Shown here: positions 17,276 through 26,144 of the stretch, one piece after another
How the letters are laid out: each line of letters starts with the position of its first letter
How positions within the stretch are numbered: position 1 is the first letter of the stretch
Assembly: GCF_013409205.1 (NCBI RefSeq)
Contig: NZ_JACCAE010000001.1
Span: forward strand, 744,001-808,000
Source: Janibacter cremeus
Lineage (GTDB): Bacteria; Actinomycetota; Actinomycetes; Actinomycetales; Dermatophilaceae
Length of the DNA: 64,000 nt
Direction: 5' to 3'
The notes under the pieces: generated by a model
Told to the model about the DNA's origin: nothing
Databases searched by the model: none
The model's input: the letters and a program-made list of their open reading frames with translations, nothing else
Made by a program: the position numbers and the translations under genes

Positions 17276-19402
17276 ATGTCGACCACCGGCGCCCGAGCGC
17301 TCGACCCCTGCCCCGCCCCCGGCGTCCGCCCCGTCACGGGCGGTGTCGAAGCAGCCGTCTTCGCGGCCGGGGCCACCCAGGTGTGGCTGTGCACCTTCGA
17401 CGACGACGGAGCCGCGAAGGGGGTCGAGTCCCGTCATGCGCTCCCGGATGCCGGGCGGGGGTGGTTCGGCGGGTACGTGCCGAACATCACGCCCGGCACC
17501 CGGTACGGCTTCCGTGCGGACGGTCCGTGGGAACCGGGTGAGGGCCAGCGCTTCAACCCGGCCAAGCTCCTCCTCGACCCGTACGCGCGCTCGATCGAGG
17601 GTGACCTCGACTACGAGCCAGGTGTTTTCGCGCACGACCTCGACGATGCGTCCGTGCGCTCCGACCCGGACTCCGCCCCCTTCGTCCCGCGGTGCGTGGT
17701 CGTCGAGACCGACTTCGACTGGGGAGGGGACACTCCCCCCTTCGAGGCGCCCACGCGGAGCGTGGGACCCACTTCGTCGCACCTCAGGACATCGCCTTCG
17801 CCCGCCCGGGACGAGCGCGTCGTCTACGAGGCGCACGTGCGTGAGCTCACCATGCGCCTGCCGGGTGTGCCCGAGCACCTGCGTGGTACCTACGCCGGCC
17901 TGGCGCACCCGGTGACGATCGAGCACCTCACCGGCCTGGGCGTCACGACGCTCGAGCTGCTGCCGGTGCACGCCCACGTCGACGAGCCGCACCTGCGCGA
18001 CCTCGCCCTGACCAACCACTGGGGTTACAACACGATCGGGTTCTTCGCCCCGCACGCCGCCTACGCGAGCAGCGACGACCCGCACGAGGTGCTGCGCGAG
18101 TTCAAGGGCATGGTCAAGCTGCTCCACGCCGCCGGTATCGAGGTCCTCCTCGACGTCGTCTACAACCACACGGCGGAGCAGAGCACGGCCGGCGCGACGA
18201 TCTCCTGGCGCGGGCTCGCCGCGCCGACGTACTACCGGCTCGACGACGAGGGCGGGGACGTGGATGTCACCGGGTGCGGCAACACGCTCGACCTCACCGA
18301 CCCGGTGACGCTGGAGATGGTGCTCGACTCCCTTCGCTACTGGGTGCAGGAGTGCCACGTCGACGGATTCCGCTACGACCTGGCGGTCGCGCTGGGACGC
18401 GGGGAGGACCTGCGGTTCGACCCCGACCACCCCTTCTTCCTCGCCCTGCGAGATGACCCGGTGCTCTCGGGCGTGCTGCACGTCGCCGAACCCTGGGACA
18501 TCGGTCCCGACGGGTGGCGCACCGGGCAGTTCCCGGGCGCGTGGGCCGAGTGGAACGACCGCTTCCGCGACACCGCGCGCGAGTTCTGGCTCGGCAGCGC
18601 CGGTGCCGTCTCGGCCGGTGAGGAACCCGGCCACGGCGTGCGCGACCTCGCCACCCGCCTCGTCGGCAGCCGCGACCTGTTCGCCGAGCGCACTCCCCTG
18701 GCGTCGGTCAACTTCGTCACCGCGCACGACGGCTTCACCCTCGCCGACCTCGTCAGCTACGGGGAGAAGCACAACGAGGCCAACGGCGAGGACAACCGCG
18801 ACGGCAGCGACCACAACCTCTCGTGGAACCACGGCGCCGAGGGACCGACCGACGACGAGGTCATCTCGCTCGCCCGCCGCCGCTCGGTGCGCAACCTCCT
18901 GGGGACGCTGCTGCTGTCGGCCGGCGTGCCGATGCTCTCCTCCGGTGACGAGATCGGCCGCACCCACGGCGGCAACAACAACCCCTACTGCCAGGACAAC
19001 GAGATCACCTGGTTGGACTGGGACCTCGACGACGCCCGACGGGACCTGCTCGCGACCACGTCGTCCCTGACCGCCCTGCGACGCGAGGTCCCCGTCCTGC
19101 GCGACCACGACGAGTCGGTCATCGGCTGGTTCGACGAGACCGGCGCGCAGATGGACGACGAGGCATGGGCGCAGGACGAGCGCCGCACGCTGCAGCTGCG
19201 GCTCGAGGGCCGGCCCTGCGCGCTGCTCGTCGCCCACGGGGGTCTCGACGAGATCGAGGTGGCCTTGCCCGAGGTCCCGGGTGGCGGTGCGTGGCGACTG
19301 CGGTGGGACAGCGCGTGGGAGCGGCCCGGGAAGGCGCCCGGGACCGCAGGCGACGAGCCACAGGTCCTCACCCCGCTCAGCCTGCGGCTCTACACGACCT
19401 GA
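17276..19402 (+). CDS. glgX: Glycogen debranching enzyme GlgX
   Basis: The 708-residue enzyme hydrolyses alpha-1,6 branches of glycogen after phosphorylase trimming. It has an N-terminal CBM48 domain and a GH13 barrel with the catalytic residues visible in DGFRYDLAVAL (Asp nucleophile near residue 366), HVAEPWDIG (acid/base Glu near 404) and TAHDGFTLADL (Asp near 484), plus the GlgX-typical NNNPYCQDNEITWLDW. Between residues about 154 and 176 there is a foreign-looking stretch, FEAPTRSVGPTSSHLRTSPS, encoded by a dispersed DNA repeat just before the conserved VYEAHVRELT strand. The ATG follows a weak ribosome binding site. It works with glgP in the next cluster. Confidence 0.93.
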   Translation: MSTTGARALDPCPAPGVRPVTGGVEAAVFAAGATQVWLCTFDDDGAAKGVESRHALPDAGRGWFGGYVPNITPGTRYGFRADGPWEPGEGQRFNPAKLLLDPYARSIEGDLDYEPGVFAHDLDDASVRSDPDSAPFVPRCVVVETDFDWGGDTPPFEAPTRSVGPTSSHLRTSPSPARDERVVYEAHVRELTMRLPGVPEHLRGTYAGLAHPVTIEHLTGLGVTTLELLPVHAHVDEPHLRDLALTNHWGYNTIGFFAPHAAYASSDDPHEVLREFKGMVKLLHAAGIEVLLDVVYNHTAEQSTAGATISWRGLAAPTYYRLDDEGGDVDVTGCGNTLDLTDPVTLEMVLDSLRYWVQECHVDGFRYDLAVALGRGEDLRFDPDHPFFLALRDDPVLSGVLHVAEPWDIGPDGWRTGQFPGAWAEWNDRFRDTAREFWLGSAGAVSAGEEPGHGVRDLATRLVGSRDLFAERTPLASVNFVTAHDGFTLADLVSYGEKHNEANGEDNRDGSDHNLSWNHGAEGPTDDEVISLARRRSVRNLLGTLLLSAGVPMLSSGDEIGRTHGGNNNPYCQDNEITWLDWDLDDARRDLLATTSSLTALRREVPVLRDHDESVIGWFDETGAQMDDEAWAQDERRTLQLRLEGRPCALLVAHGGLDEIEVALPEVPGGGAWRLRWDSAWERPGKAPGTAGDEPQVLTPLSLRLYTT
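17735..17802 (+). repeat. Dispersed repeat element inside glgX
   Basis: A 68-base block, CCCCCCTTCGAGGCGCCC through CTCAGGACATCGCCTTCGCC, identical at 66 of 68 positions to 26896-26963 inside pep2. It contains a small hairpin (CCCACGC/GCGTGGG). It is read here starting at codon position 1. Confidence 0.9.
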
Positions 19403-19499
19403 GCCGCCCCCTTCGTCCGGCGTCGTTGCCAGCGTGCGGATGAGGTGAAGAGGTGCGTGTATCCCCGCCCCTTCACCTCATCCCGGGACCCTGCCTCGA

Positions 19500-20840
19500 T
19501 CAGGCCGGGGCCGCCGCCGGCTCCCGGACGCTGCTCTCGGGGGTGTAGGCCTCGCCGTGGGTCGTCGCGTCGTAGGCCGCCTGGTCGAGGATGCCCTCTC
19601 GGCGGGCGACGATCGTCGGCACGAGCGCCTGACCGGCGACGTTGGTGGCGGTGCGGCCCATGTCGAGGATCGGGTCGACCGCGAGCAGCAGGCCGACGCC
19701 CTCGAGCGGCAGGCCCAGCGTCGACAGGGTCAGGGTGAGCATGACGACGGCGCCGGTGACGCCGGCCGTCGCCGCGGACCCCAGGACCGAGACGAAGGCG
19801 ATGAGCAGGTAGTCGGTCGCGCCCAGGGGGACGCCGAAGAACTGCGCCACGAAGATCGCGGCGATCGCCGGGTAGATGGCCGCGCAGCCGTCCATCTTCG
19901 TCGTCGCACCCAACGGCACGGAGAAGGACGCGTAGGAGCGGGGCACGCCGAGGTTGCGCTCGGTGACGCTCTGGGTGACCGGCAGCGTCCCGATCGAGGA
20001 GCGGGAGACGAAGCCGAGCTGGATCGCGGGCCAGGCACCGGCGTAGAAGCGGCGCACGGACAGGCCGTTCAGGCGCAGCAGGACCGGGTACACCACGAGC
20101 AGCACGATCGCAAGACCGAGGTAGATCGCACCGGTGAAGCGACCGAGCGAGCTGATGGCGTCCCAGCCGTAGCTCGCGACCGCGTTGCCCAGCAGGCCCA
20201 CGGTCGCGATCGGGGCGAGGCGGATGACCCACCACAGGACCTTCTGCACGACCGACAGCGCGGAGCGGGCGAAGGTGAGGAAGGGCTCGGCCTCCTCGCC
20301 GACCTTGAGGGCGGCGATGCCGACGGCGATCGCCATGATCAGGATCTGCAGGACGTTGAAGCTGAAGCCGACGTCACCCTCCGCACCGGCGGAGCCCTCC
20401 AGGCCCAGGAGGTTGGCCGGGACCAGGCCGGTGAGGAAGTCCAGCCAGCTGCCGGTGCTGTCCGGTGCGACCGCGCCATCGGCGCTGACCTGAGCACCGC
20501 GGGCCGGGTCGATGACCAGTCCGAGGGTGATGCCGATACCGACCGCGATGAGCGCGGTGACGGCGAACCACAGGAGCGTCTGCCACGCGAGGCGAGCGGC
20601 CCCGGTGACCTGCTTGAGGTTGGCGATCGAGGTGACGATCGCGAGGAAGACCAGGGCCGGGACGATCGTGCGCAGGAGGCTGACGAAGGAGGTGCCGACG
20701 ATCGTCAGGGTCTGGCTCAGCCAGTTCGGGTCGTCCGCGCTGCCGCCCATGTTGCGGGCGACGATGCCGAGGATGACACCGAGGACGAGACCGATGAGCA
20801 CCTGCTGGCCGAAGGAGATGCGGCGCAGTGAAGCGAGCAT
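19500..20840 (-). CDS. Dicarboxylate/amino acid:cation symporter (DAACS/SDF family)
   Basis: The 446-residue membrane protein matches the GltP/DctA/SstT group: GLVLGVILGIVARN at the start, the Ser-rich HP1 hairpin SRSSIGTLPVTQSVTE, the unwound TM7 region ATTKMDGCAAIYPAI, and the later GPDAG-like region ATAGVTGAVVMLTLTLSTLG. The family couples uptake of glutamate, aspartate, serine/threonine or C4-dicarboxylates to Na+ or H+. The TM7 motif here is TKMDGCA rather than the usual NMDG form, so the ion or substrate may differ. The ATG at 20840 is used. A C4-dicarboxylate or amino acid substrate cannot be decided from the sequence. Confidence 0.9.
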   Translation of the reverse strand: MLASLRRISFGQQVLIGLVLGVILGIVARNMGGSADDPNWLSQTLTIVGTSFVSLLRTIVPALVFLAIVTSIANLKQVTGAARLAWQTLLWFAVTALIAVGIGITLGLVIDPARGAQVSADGAVAPDSTGSWLDFLTGLVPANLLGLEGSAGAEGDVGFSFNVLQILIMAIAVGIAALKVGEEAEPFLTFARSALSVVQKVLWWVIRLAPIATVGLLGNAVASYGWDAISSLGRFTGAIYLGLAIVLLVVYPVLLRLNGLSVRRFYAGAWPAIQLGFVSRSSIGTLPVTQSVTERNLGVPRSYASFSVPLGATTKMDGCAAIYPAIAAIFVAQFFGVPLGATDYLLIAFVSVLGSAATAGVTGAVVMLTLTLSTLGLPLEGVGLLLAVDPILDMGRTATNVAGQALVPTIVARREGILDQAAYDATTHGEAYTPESSVREPAAAPA

Positions 20841-21028
20841 GAGTGATGGGGTCCTTGCTGTGAGGGGGGTGGGGGTGGCTGCGTCAGGGCACGCGCGTTA
20901 TCGGCAGGTGGAGTGGCGCTTCAGGTCCACGTCCAGCCGCCGGGTCAGATCCCACCGGTTCCATCTCACGACCGCGCCAACCCGGGCGCCTGCGGTTCTA
21001 TTCCCGGGTCCGGCGTAGTTGGCTGCGC

Positions 21029-21141
21029 GGACAAAGGGAGGGGCCGGTCCTTGGCGTCCAGCCCGCACTGGAGATCTGTCATCTCACCCGGGTGCACGGT
21101 GCGGGCTGGAGCCTGAGTCGGACCAACCCCTCCCTTCGTCC
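21029..21141. repeat. Long interrupted inverted repeat (113 bases)
   Basis: The outer arms 21029-21050 (GGACAAAGGGAGGGGCCGG...) and 21120-21141 pair at 19 of 22 positions, and inner arms 21058-21068 and 21099-21109 (CCAGCCCGCAC) pair perfectly. It lies in the 476-base gap between the symporter gene start and the glgP end, where I see no open frame with coding character. Confidence 0.7.
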
Positions 21142-21196
21142 GCTCCGCTCTCGCGCCGCCATCACGGCGGTCCCGGGTCACCGCTCGTGACTGTCT

Positions 21197-21311
21197 GGTA
21201 TGACGGGCATTTGCCCGAGCGCGATTGCTCGGAAGCCCGCAGTTCCGGGGGCCTGTCCTGACGGGTGGCGACAAGTGCCCGTCGTACCCGCAAGCAACCG
21301 GAGCCCCCGGA
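21197..21311. other. Candidate structured RNA or repeat with interleaved stems, 3' of glgP
   Basis: Arms 21197-21213 (GGTATGACGGGCATTTG) and 21270-21288 pair with few mismatches. A second stem, TCCGGGGGC at 21244-21252 with GCCCCCGGA at 21303-21311, crosses it, which is a pseudoknot topology, and a small hairpin CCGAGC/GCTCGG sits inside. It begins six bases past the glgP stop, so it is at least partly the 3' end of the glgP transcript. It may be a terminator, a REP-like repeat or an RNA element. Confidence 0.45.
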
Positions 21312-21316
21312 GTGGA

Positions 21317-24028
21317 TCAGGCGTTGGCGACCAGCCCCATGCTCGCGGCGAAGGCCATGAGCTCGTGCCGGGGCATTACGCGCACGGTCCAGCCGAACTG
21401 GCCGGTGCGCTCGATCGGGACCTGCCCGGCGAACTTCGCCTTCCCGTCCTGGTAGGACTCGACGAAGTCGAGTGAGGTCGCGTCCCAGTCGACGAGGTCG
21501 TCGGTGCCCAGCGCCACGCGGCCGGCCACGACCTGGACGTCGACCTCCACGGGGTCGAGGCCGTCGAGGGCGACGTAGGCGTCGACGCGCAGGGACTCCC
21601 CCACCACCGGCGAGTCGGAGACCCCGGACCCCTCGACGTGGTCGACGTGCACGGACGGCCACCCGGCGCGCACCCGCGCCTTGTAGTCGGCGAGCGCCCG
21701 GGCGCCGGCGTGGTCGTCGGCGTTGACGCGGGCGTTCTGATCGGCGGCGGGGACGTAGAGCTGCTCGACGTAGTCGCGGACCATGCGGGTGGCCAGGACC
21801 TTCGGGCCGAGGGTGGTCACGGTGTGCCGCAGCATCGACAGCCACCGCTGCGGCAACCCCGCCTCGTCGACGTCGTAGAAACGCGCCGCGACCTCGGCCT
21901 CGATCAGGTCGTAGAGCGCTGCGGCCTCGATGTCGTCGCGGCGGGACTCGTCGTCGAGGCCGTCGGCGGTAGGGATGGCCCAGCCGTTCTCCCCGTCGTA
22001 CCACTCGTCCCACCAGCCGTCGAGGATGGAGAGGTTGAGACCGCCGTTGAGCGCGGCCTTCATGCCGGACGTGCCGCAGGCCTCGAGCGGGCGAAGGGGG
22101 TTGTTCAGCCAGACGTCGCAGCCCGGGTAGAGGGTGCGGGCCATCGCGATGTCGTAGTTGGGCAGGAAGACGATGCGGTGGCGCACGTCGTGCTGGTCGG
22201 CGAACTGGACCATCTGCTGGATGAGCTGCTTGCCGGTCTCGTCGGCGGGGTGGGCCTTGCCGGCGATGACGAGCTGGATCGGCCGCTCCGGGTGGAGCAG
22301 CAGGGCTCGCAGCCGCTCCGGGTCACGCAGCATCAGCGTCAGGCGCTTGTACGTCGGCACCCGTCGGGCGAAGCCGATCGTCAGCACGTCGGGGTCGAGT
22401 ACGGAGTCGGTCCAGCCGAGCTCGGCGTCGGTGGCCCCGCGCTTGGACCAGCTCGAGCGCAGACGGGCCCGCACGTCGTCGACGAGCGCGGCCCGCATCT
22501 GCCGCTTGGCCGACCAGATGGCCTCCCCGGGCACGTCGGGGATCTCCTCCCAGCGGTCGGAGGCGTCGAGGTCACGACCGCCGAGGTGCTTCGCGGCGAC
22601 CTCGTAAACGCGCTCGTCGACCCAGGTCGGGGCGTGCACCCCGTTGGTGATCGAGGTGATCGGCACCTCCGTGAAGTCGAAGCCCGGCCACAGCCCCTCG
22701 AACATCTCGCGCGAGACGTGTCCGTGCAGGCGGGAGACACCGTTGGCCCGCACGGCCAGGCGCAGCCCCATGACCGCCATGTTGAACACGTCGTCGGAGC
22801 CGCCGTCGTAGGTCTCGGCGCCCAGGGCACGCAGCTTCTCCAGCGGGACGCCGGGCAGCTCCTGCGATCCACCGAAGTAGCGCTCCAGCAGCTCGACGTC
22901 GAAGCGGTCGATGCCGGCGGGGACCGGCGTGTGCGTGGTGAAGACGGTGCCGGCTCGGGTGGCCTCGGCGGCCTCGTCGAAGCTCATTCCCGCACCCTGA
23001 GTGAACTCGCTGATCCGCTCGATGCCGAGGAAGCCCGCGTGGCCCTCGTTGGTGTGGAAGACCTCCGGCTCGGGCGCACCGGTCAGGCGCGACCACAGCC
23101 GCAGTGCACGCACGCCACCGATGCCCAGGAGCATCTCCTGCTGGAGGCGCTGCTCGCCGCCGCCGCCGTAGAGGCGCTCGGTGACCGCGCGCATCGCGTC
23201 GTCGTTGCCGGGCACGTCGGAGTCGAGCAGCAGCAGCGGGACGCGACCGACCTGGGCGCGCCACACGTGGGCATGCAACTGGCCACCACCGGGCATGGCG
23301 ACGGTGACGACGCACGGGCTGCCGTCGTCCTCACGCAGCAGGTGCAGCGGCAGGCCCTGCGGGTCGAGGACCGGGTACGTCTCCTGCTGCCACCCCTCGA
23401 GGTTGAGGCTCTGCTTGAAGTAGCCCGTCTTGTAGAACAGGCCCACGCCGACGATCGGGACACCGAGGTCGGAGGCCGCCTTGAGGTGGTCGCCGGCGAG
23501 GATCCCCAGACCGCCGGAGTACTGCGGCAGCACCTCGGTGATCCCGTACTCGGGGCTGAAGTAGGCGATCGCGGCCGGCAGGCTGCCCTTCGAGGCTCCC
23601 TTCGAGGCTCCCTTCGAGGCTCGTTCCTCGCACCTCAGGACGCCGCGTTCCTCGCACCTCAGGACGCCGCGTTCCTCGCTCCTCAGGACGCCGCCTTCGT
23701 CGCTCCTCAGGACGACGCCCTCGTCCGGGGTCGTCTGCTGGTACCAACGCGTCGCGTCGAGGTAGCGGTCGAGGTCGGCCTTGGCGGCGTCGACGCGGGC
23801 GCAGAAGTCCCCGTCCTGCGCCAGCTCCTCCAGGCGGGCCCCGGCCAGCTCGGACAGCAGGCGCACCGGGTCCCGGTTCACCTCCTGCCACAGCTGCGGG
23901 TCGATGCCCGCGAAGAGGTCGCTGGTCGGTGAGTGCCAGCTCCACCGCAGGTTCATCGACAGGTCCCCGAGTGCTGCGATGGGCGCGGGGAGGTCGGTAC
24001 GGACGCTGAAACGTCGAATGGCCTTCAC
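21317..24028 (-). CDS. glgP: Alpha-glucan (glycogen) phosphorylase
   Basis: The 903-residue enzyme releases glucose-1-phosphate from glycogen. It belongs to the actinobacterial GT35 branch beginning AIRRFSVRTDLPAPIAALGD and NLRWSWHSPTSDLF. The PLP-lysine region is EACGTSGMKAALNGGLNLS (Lys near residue 650) and the end is a beta-rich accessory domain. Residues about 100-148 are anomalous: four copies of an eight-residue unit like EERGVLRC followed by three ASKG units, inserted before the conserved YFSPEYG. The start is a GTG at 24028; the much longer upstream frame is antisense to glgE. It diverges from glgE with 72 bases between starts. Confidence 0.93.
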   Translation of the reverse strand: MKAIRRFSVRTDLPAPIAALGDLSMNLRWSWHSPTSDLFAGIDPQLWQEVNRDPVRLLSELAGARLEELAQDGDFCARVDAAKADLDRYLDATRWYQQTTPDEGVVLRSDEGGVLRSEERGVLRCEERGVLRCEERASKGASKGASKGSLPAAIAYFSPEYGITEVLPQYSGGLGILAGDHLKAASDLGVPIVGVGLFYKTGYFKQSLNLEGWQQETYPVLDPQGLPLHLLREDDGSPCVVTVAMPGGGQLHAHVWRAQVGRVPLLLLDSDVPGNDDAMRAVTERLYGGGGEQRLQQEMLLGIGGVRALRLWSRLTGAPEPEVFHTNEGHAGFLGIERISEFTQGAGMSFDEAAEATRAGTVFTTHTPVPAGIDRFDVELLERYFGGSQELPGVPLEKLRALGAETYDGGSDDVFNMAVMGLRLAVRANGVSRLHGHVSREMFEGLWPGFDFTEVPITSITNGVHAPTWVDERVYEVAAKHLGGRDLDASDRWEEIPDVPGEAIWSAKRQMRAALVDDVRARLRSSWSKRGATDAELGWTDSVLDPDVLTIGFARRVPTYKRLTLMLRDPERLRALLLHPERPIQLVIAGKAHPADETGKQLIQQMVQFADQHDVRHRIVFLPNYDIAMARTLYPGCDVWLNNPLRPLEACGTSGMKAALNGGLNLSILDGWWDEWYDGENGWAIPTADGLDDESRRDDIEAAALYDLIEAEVAARFYDVDEAGLPQRWLSMLRHTVTTLGPKVLATRMVRDYVEQLYVPAADQNARVNADDHAGARALADYKARVRAGWPSVHVDHVEGSGVSDSPVVGESLRVDAYVALDGLDPVEVDVQVVAGRVALGTDDLVDWDATSLDFVESYQDGKAKFAGQVPIERTGQFGWTVRVMPRHELMAFAASMGLVANA
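23586..23730 (+). repeat. Expanded dispersed repeat inside glgP
   Basis: Read on the plus strand: three 12-base units CTTCGAGGCTCC (23588-23622) followed by four 24-base units like GTTCCTCGCACCTCAGGACG (to about 23720). These are the left and right blocks of the element found at 46705 and 13918, here amplified in tandem and translated on the opposite strand as part of GlgP. Both units are multiples of three, so the reading frame is kept. Confidence 0.85.
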
Positions 24029-24100
24029 GACTTCATCTTGGGGGGTCGACAGGGGCCGCGCCAAGTCCTCCGGCGCGTTGTCGCGGGTAACGTCGGGGGG

Positions 24101-26140
24101 GTGAGCCCCGACGTCCTCGGCGACCCGCCCCCTTCGCCCACCGCCCCTGCGTCCGTCCCGCCGCAGCACCCGCTCGGCCGGATCCCGGTGCTCGACGTGC
24201 GGCCGTGCGTCGACCACGGTTGCCGCCCAGCGAAGTCCGTCGTCGGCGAGCCCTTCGCGGTGACCGCCACGGTCTTCCGCGAGGGCCACGACGCCGTCGG
24301 CGCGAGCGTGGTGCTCACCGCCCCCGACGGCACCACCCACCACCGGTCGATGACCTGCACCAATCCCGGCCTGAGCCACTGGGAGGCGCAGGTGAGCGCG
24401 GACGTCCGGGGCACGTGGACCTACCGCGTCGAGGGCTGGTCGCACCCGTGGGCGAGCTGGGTGCACGACGCCTCGATCAAGATCCCCGCGGGCATCGACG
24501 TCGAGCTGATGCGGGCCGAGGGCGAGCGCGTCCTCACCCGCGCCGCGGACGAGCCCTCCCGGGACGAAGGGGGGCGCCGCGCCCTTCGCTCCGCCGCGGA
24601 CATCCTGCGCGACCCCTCGCACCGCCCGGAGGCGGCCCTCCACCTCGTGACGACCGGGCCGGCCTCCGAAGAGCTCGCCGAGCGCCCCCTGCGCGAGATG
24701 ATCAGCCCGAGCGCGGACCTGCCGCTCCTCGTCGAGCGCGAGCTGGCGCTGTACGGCTCGTGGTACGAGATCTTCCCGCGCAGCGAGGGCGCGCGCTTCG
24801 ACGAGGCCACCGGTCGCTGGGTCACCGGCACGCTGCGCACCGCTGCGAAGCGACTGCCGGCGATCGCCGGGATGGGCTTCGACGTCGTCTACCTCACGCC
24901 CGTCCACCCGATCGGCACGACCGCACGCAAGGGCCCCAACAACACCCTCGACGCCGGTCCGCACGACCCCGGCTCCCCGTACGCGATCGGCTCACCCGAC
25001 GGCGGGCACGACGCGATCCACCCGGACCTGGGAACCTTCGCCGACTTCGACGCCTTCGTCGCCGACGCGCGGGACCTCGGCCTCGAGGTGGCCCTCGACC
25101 TGGCCCTGCAGTGCTCCCCCGACCACCCGTGGGTCACCGAGCACCCGGAATGGTTCACCACGCGAGCCGACGGCACGATCGCCTACGCGGAGAACCCGCC
25201 CAAGAAGTACCAGGACATCTACCCGGTCAACTTCGACAACGACCCGGCCGGCATCTACGCCGAGGTACGACGCGTCGTGCAGGTGTGGATCGACCACGGC
25301 GTGACGCTCTTTCGCGTGGACAACCCGCACACCAAGCCGGTCGAGTTCTGGCAGTGGCTGATCCAGGATGTCGCAGCCGTGGCGCCCGATGTCATCTGGC
25401 TGGCCGAGGCCTTCACGACGCCGGCGATGATGCACACCCTGGCCAAGGCCGGCTTCCAGCAGAGCTACACCTACTTCGCCTGGCGCAACACCGTCGCCGA
25501 GCTGACCGAGTACGGCGCCGAGGTCTCGGGCGAGGCCGCGGCGTACATGCGGCCCAGCTTCTGGCCGACGACGCACGACATCCTCACCCCGTACATGCAG
25601 TTCGGCGGACCGGCGGCGTGGAAGGTGCGCGCGGCACTGGCCGCGACGATGGTCCCGACGTGGGGGGTCTACAGCGGCTACGAGCTGATGGAGCACGTCG
25701 CCCGCCCCGGCTCCGAGGAGCAGATCGACAACGAGAAGTACGAGTACAAGGACCGGCGCTGGGACGAGGTCGCCGAGTCCGGGGAGTCGCTCACCGGCTG
25801 GCTGACGATGCTCAACACGATCCGGCGCGAGCACCCGAGCCTGCAGCTGCTGCGCAACCTGACCTTCCACCACGTCGACGACGAGAACCTCATCGCCTAC
25901 TCCCGGTCACGCGTCCTGGCCGACGGCAGCCAGGACCTCGTCATCGTCGTCGCCAACCTCGACCCGCACGGCACCCGCTCCTCGACGCTGCGCCTGGACA
26001 TGGGTGCCCTCGGCCTGGCGTGGGACGCCACCCTGCAGGTCACCGACCTCGTCACCGGGGCGCACTGGGAGTGGGGCGAAGCCAACTACGTGCGCCTCGG
26101 CTCCGAGGGCGAGCCGGTCCACATCGTCTCGGTACGGTGA
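24101..26140 (+). CDS. glgE: Alpha-1,4-glucan:maltose-1-phosphate maltosyltransferase
   Basis: The 679-residue GH13_3 enzyme adds maltosyl units from maltose-1-phosphate to glucan chains. Catalytic features are FRVDNPHTKPVEFW (Asp nucleophile near residue 407), IWLAEAFTTPAMMH (acid/base Glu near 435) and TTHDILTPYMQFGG (Asp near 492). An N-terminal beta-sandwich (FAVTATVFREGHDAVGASVV) and GPNNTLDAGPHDPGSPYAIG, typical of GlgE, are present. The GTG at 24101 follows a G-run; the longer frame upstream is non-coding. It leads the operon glgE-pep2-glgB, with pep2 starting four bases after the stop. Codon use is like the rest of the window. Confidence 0.95.
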   Translation: MSPDVLGDPPPSPTAPASVPPQHPLGRIPVLDVRPCVDHGCRPAKSVVGEPFAVTATVFREGHDAVGASVVLTAPDGTTHHRSMTCTNPGLSHWEAQVSADVRGTWTYRVEGWSHPWASWVHDASIKIPAGIDVELMRAEGERVLTRAADEPSRDEGGRRALRSAADILRDPSHRPEAALHLVTTGPASEELAERPLREMISPSADLPLLVERELALYGSWYEIFPRSEGARFDEATGRWVTGTLRTAAKRLPAIAGMGFDVVYLTPVHPIGTTARKGPNNTLDAGPHDPGSPYAIGSPDGGHDAIHPDLGTFADFDAFVADARDLGLEVALDLALQCSPDHPWVTEHPEWFTTRADGTIAYAENPPKKYQDIYPVNFDNDPAGIYAEVRRVVQVWIDHGVTLFRVDNPHTKPVEFWQWLIQDVAAVAPDVIWLAEAFTTPAMMHTLAKAGFQQSYTYFAWRNTVAELTEYGAEVSGEAAAYMRPSFWPTTHDILTPYMQFGGPAAWKVRAALAATMVPTWGVYSGYELMEHVARPGSEEQIDNEKYEYKDRRWDEVAESGESLTGWLTMLNTIRREHPSLQLLRNLTFHHVDDENLIAYSRSRVLADGSQDLVIVVANLDPHGTRSSTLRLDMGALGLAWDATLQVTDLVTGAHWEWGEANYVRLGSEGEPVHIVSVR

Positions 26141-26144
26141 CTTG

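Noticed and set aside
15965..19237. A 1090-residue minus-strand protein
   Set aside because: Only the part up to 16744 is protein-like (crotonase); the rest is antisense to glgX.
21317..24964. GlgP with a 300-residue N-terminal extension
   Set aside because: The extension is antisense to glgE and has no domain; the family N-terminus starts at the GTG at 24028.
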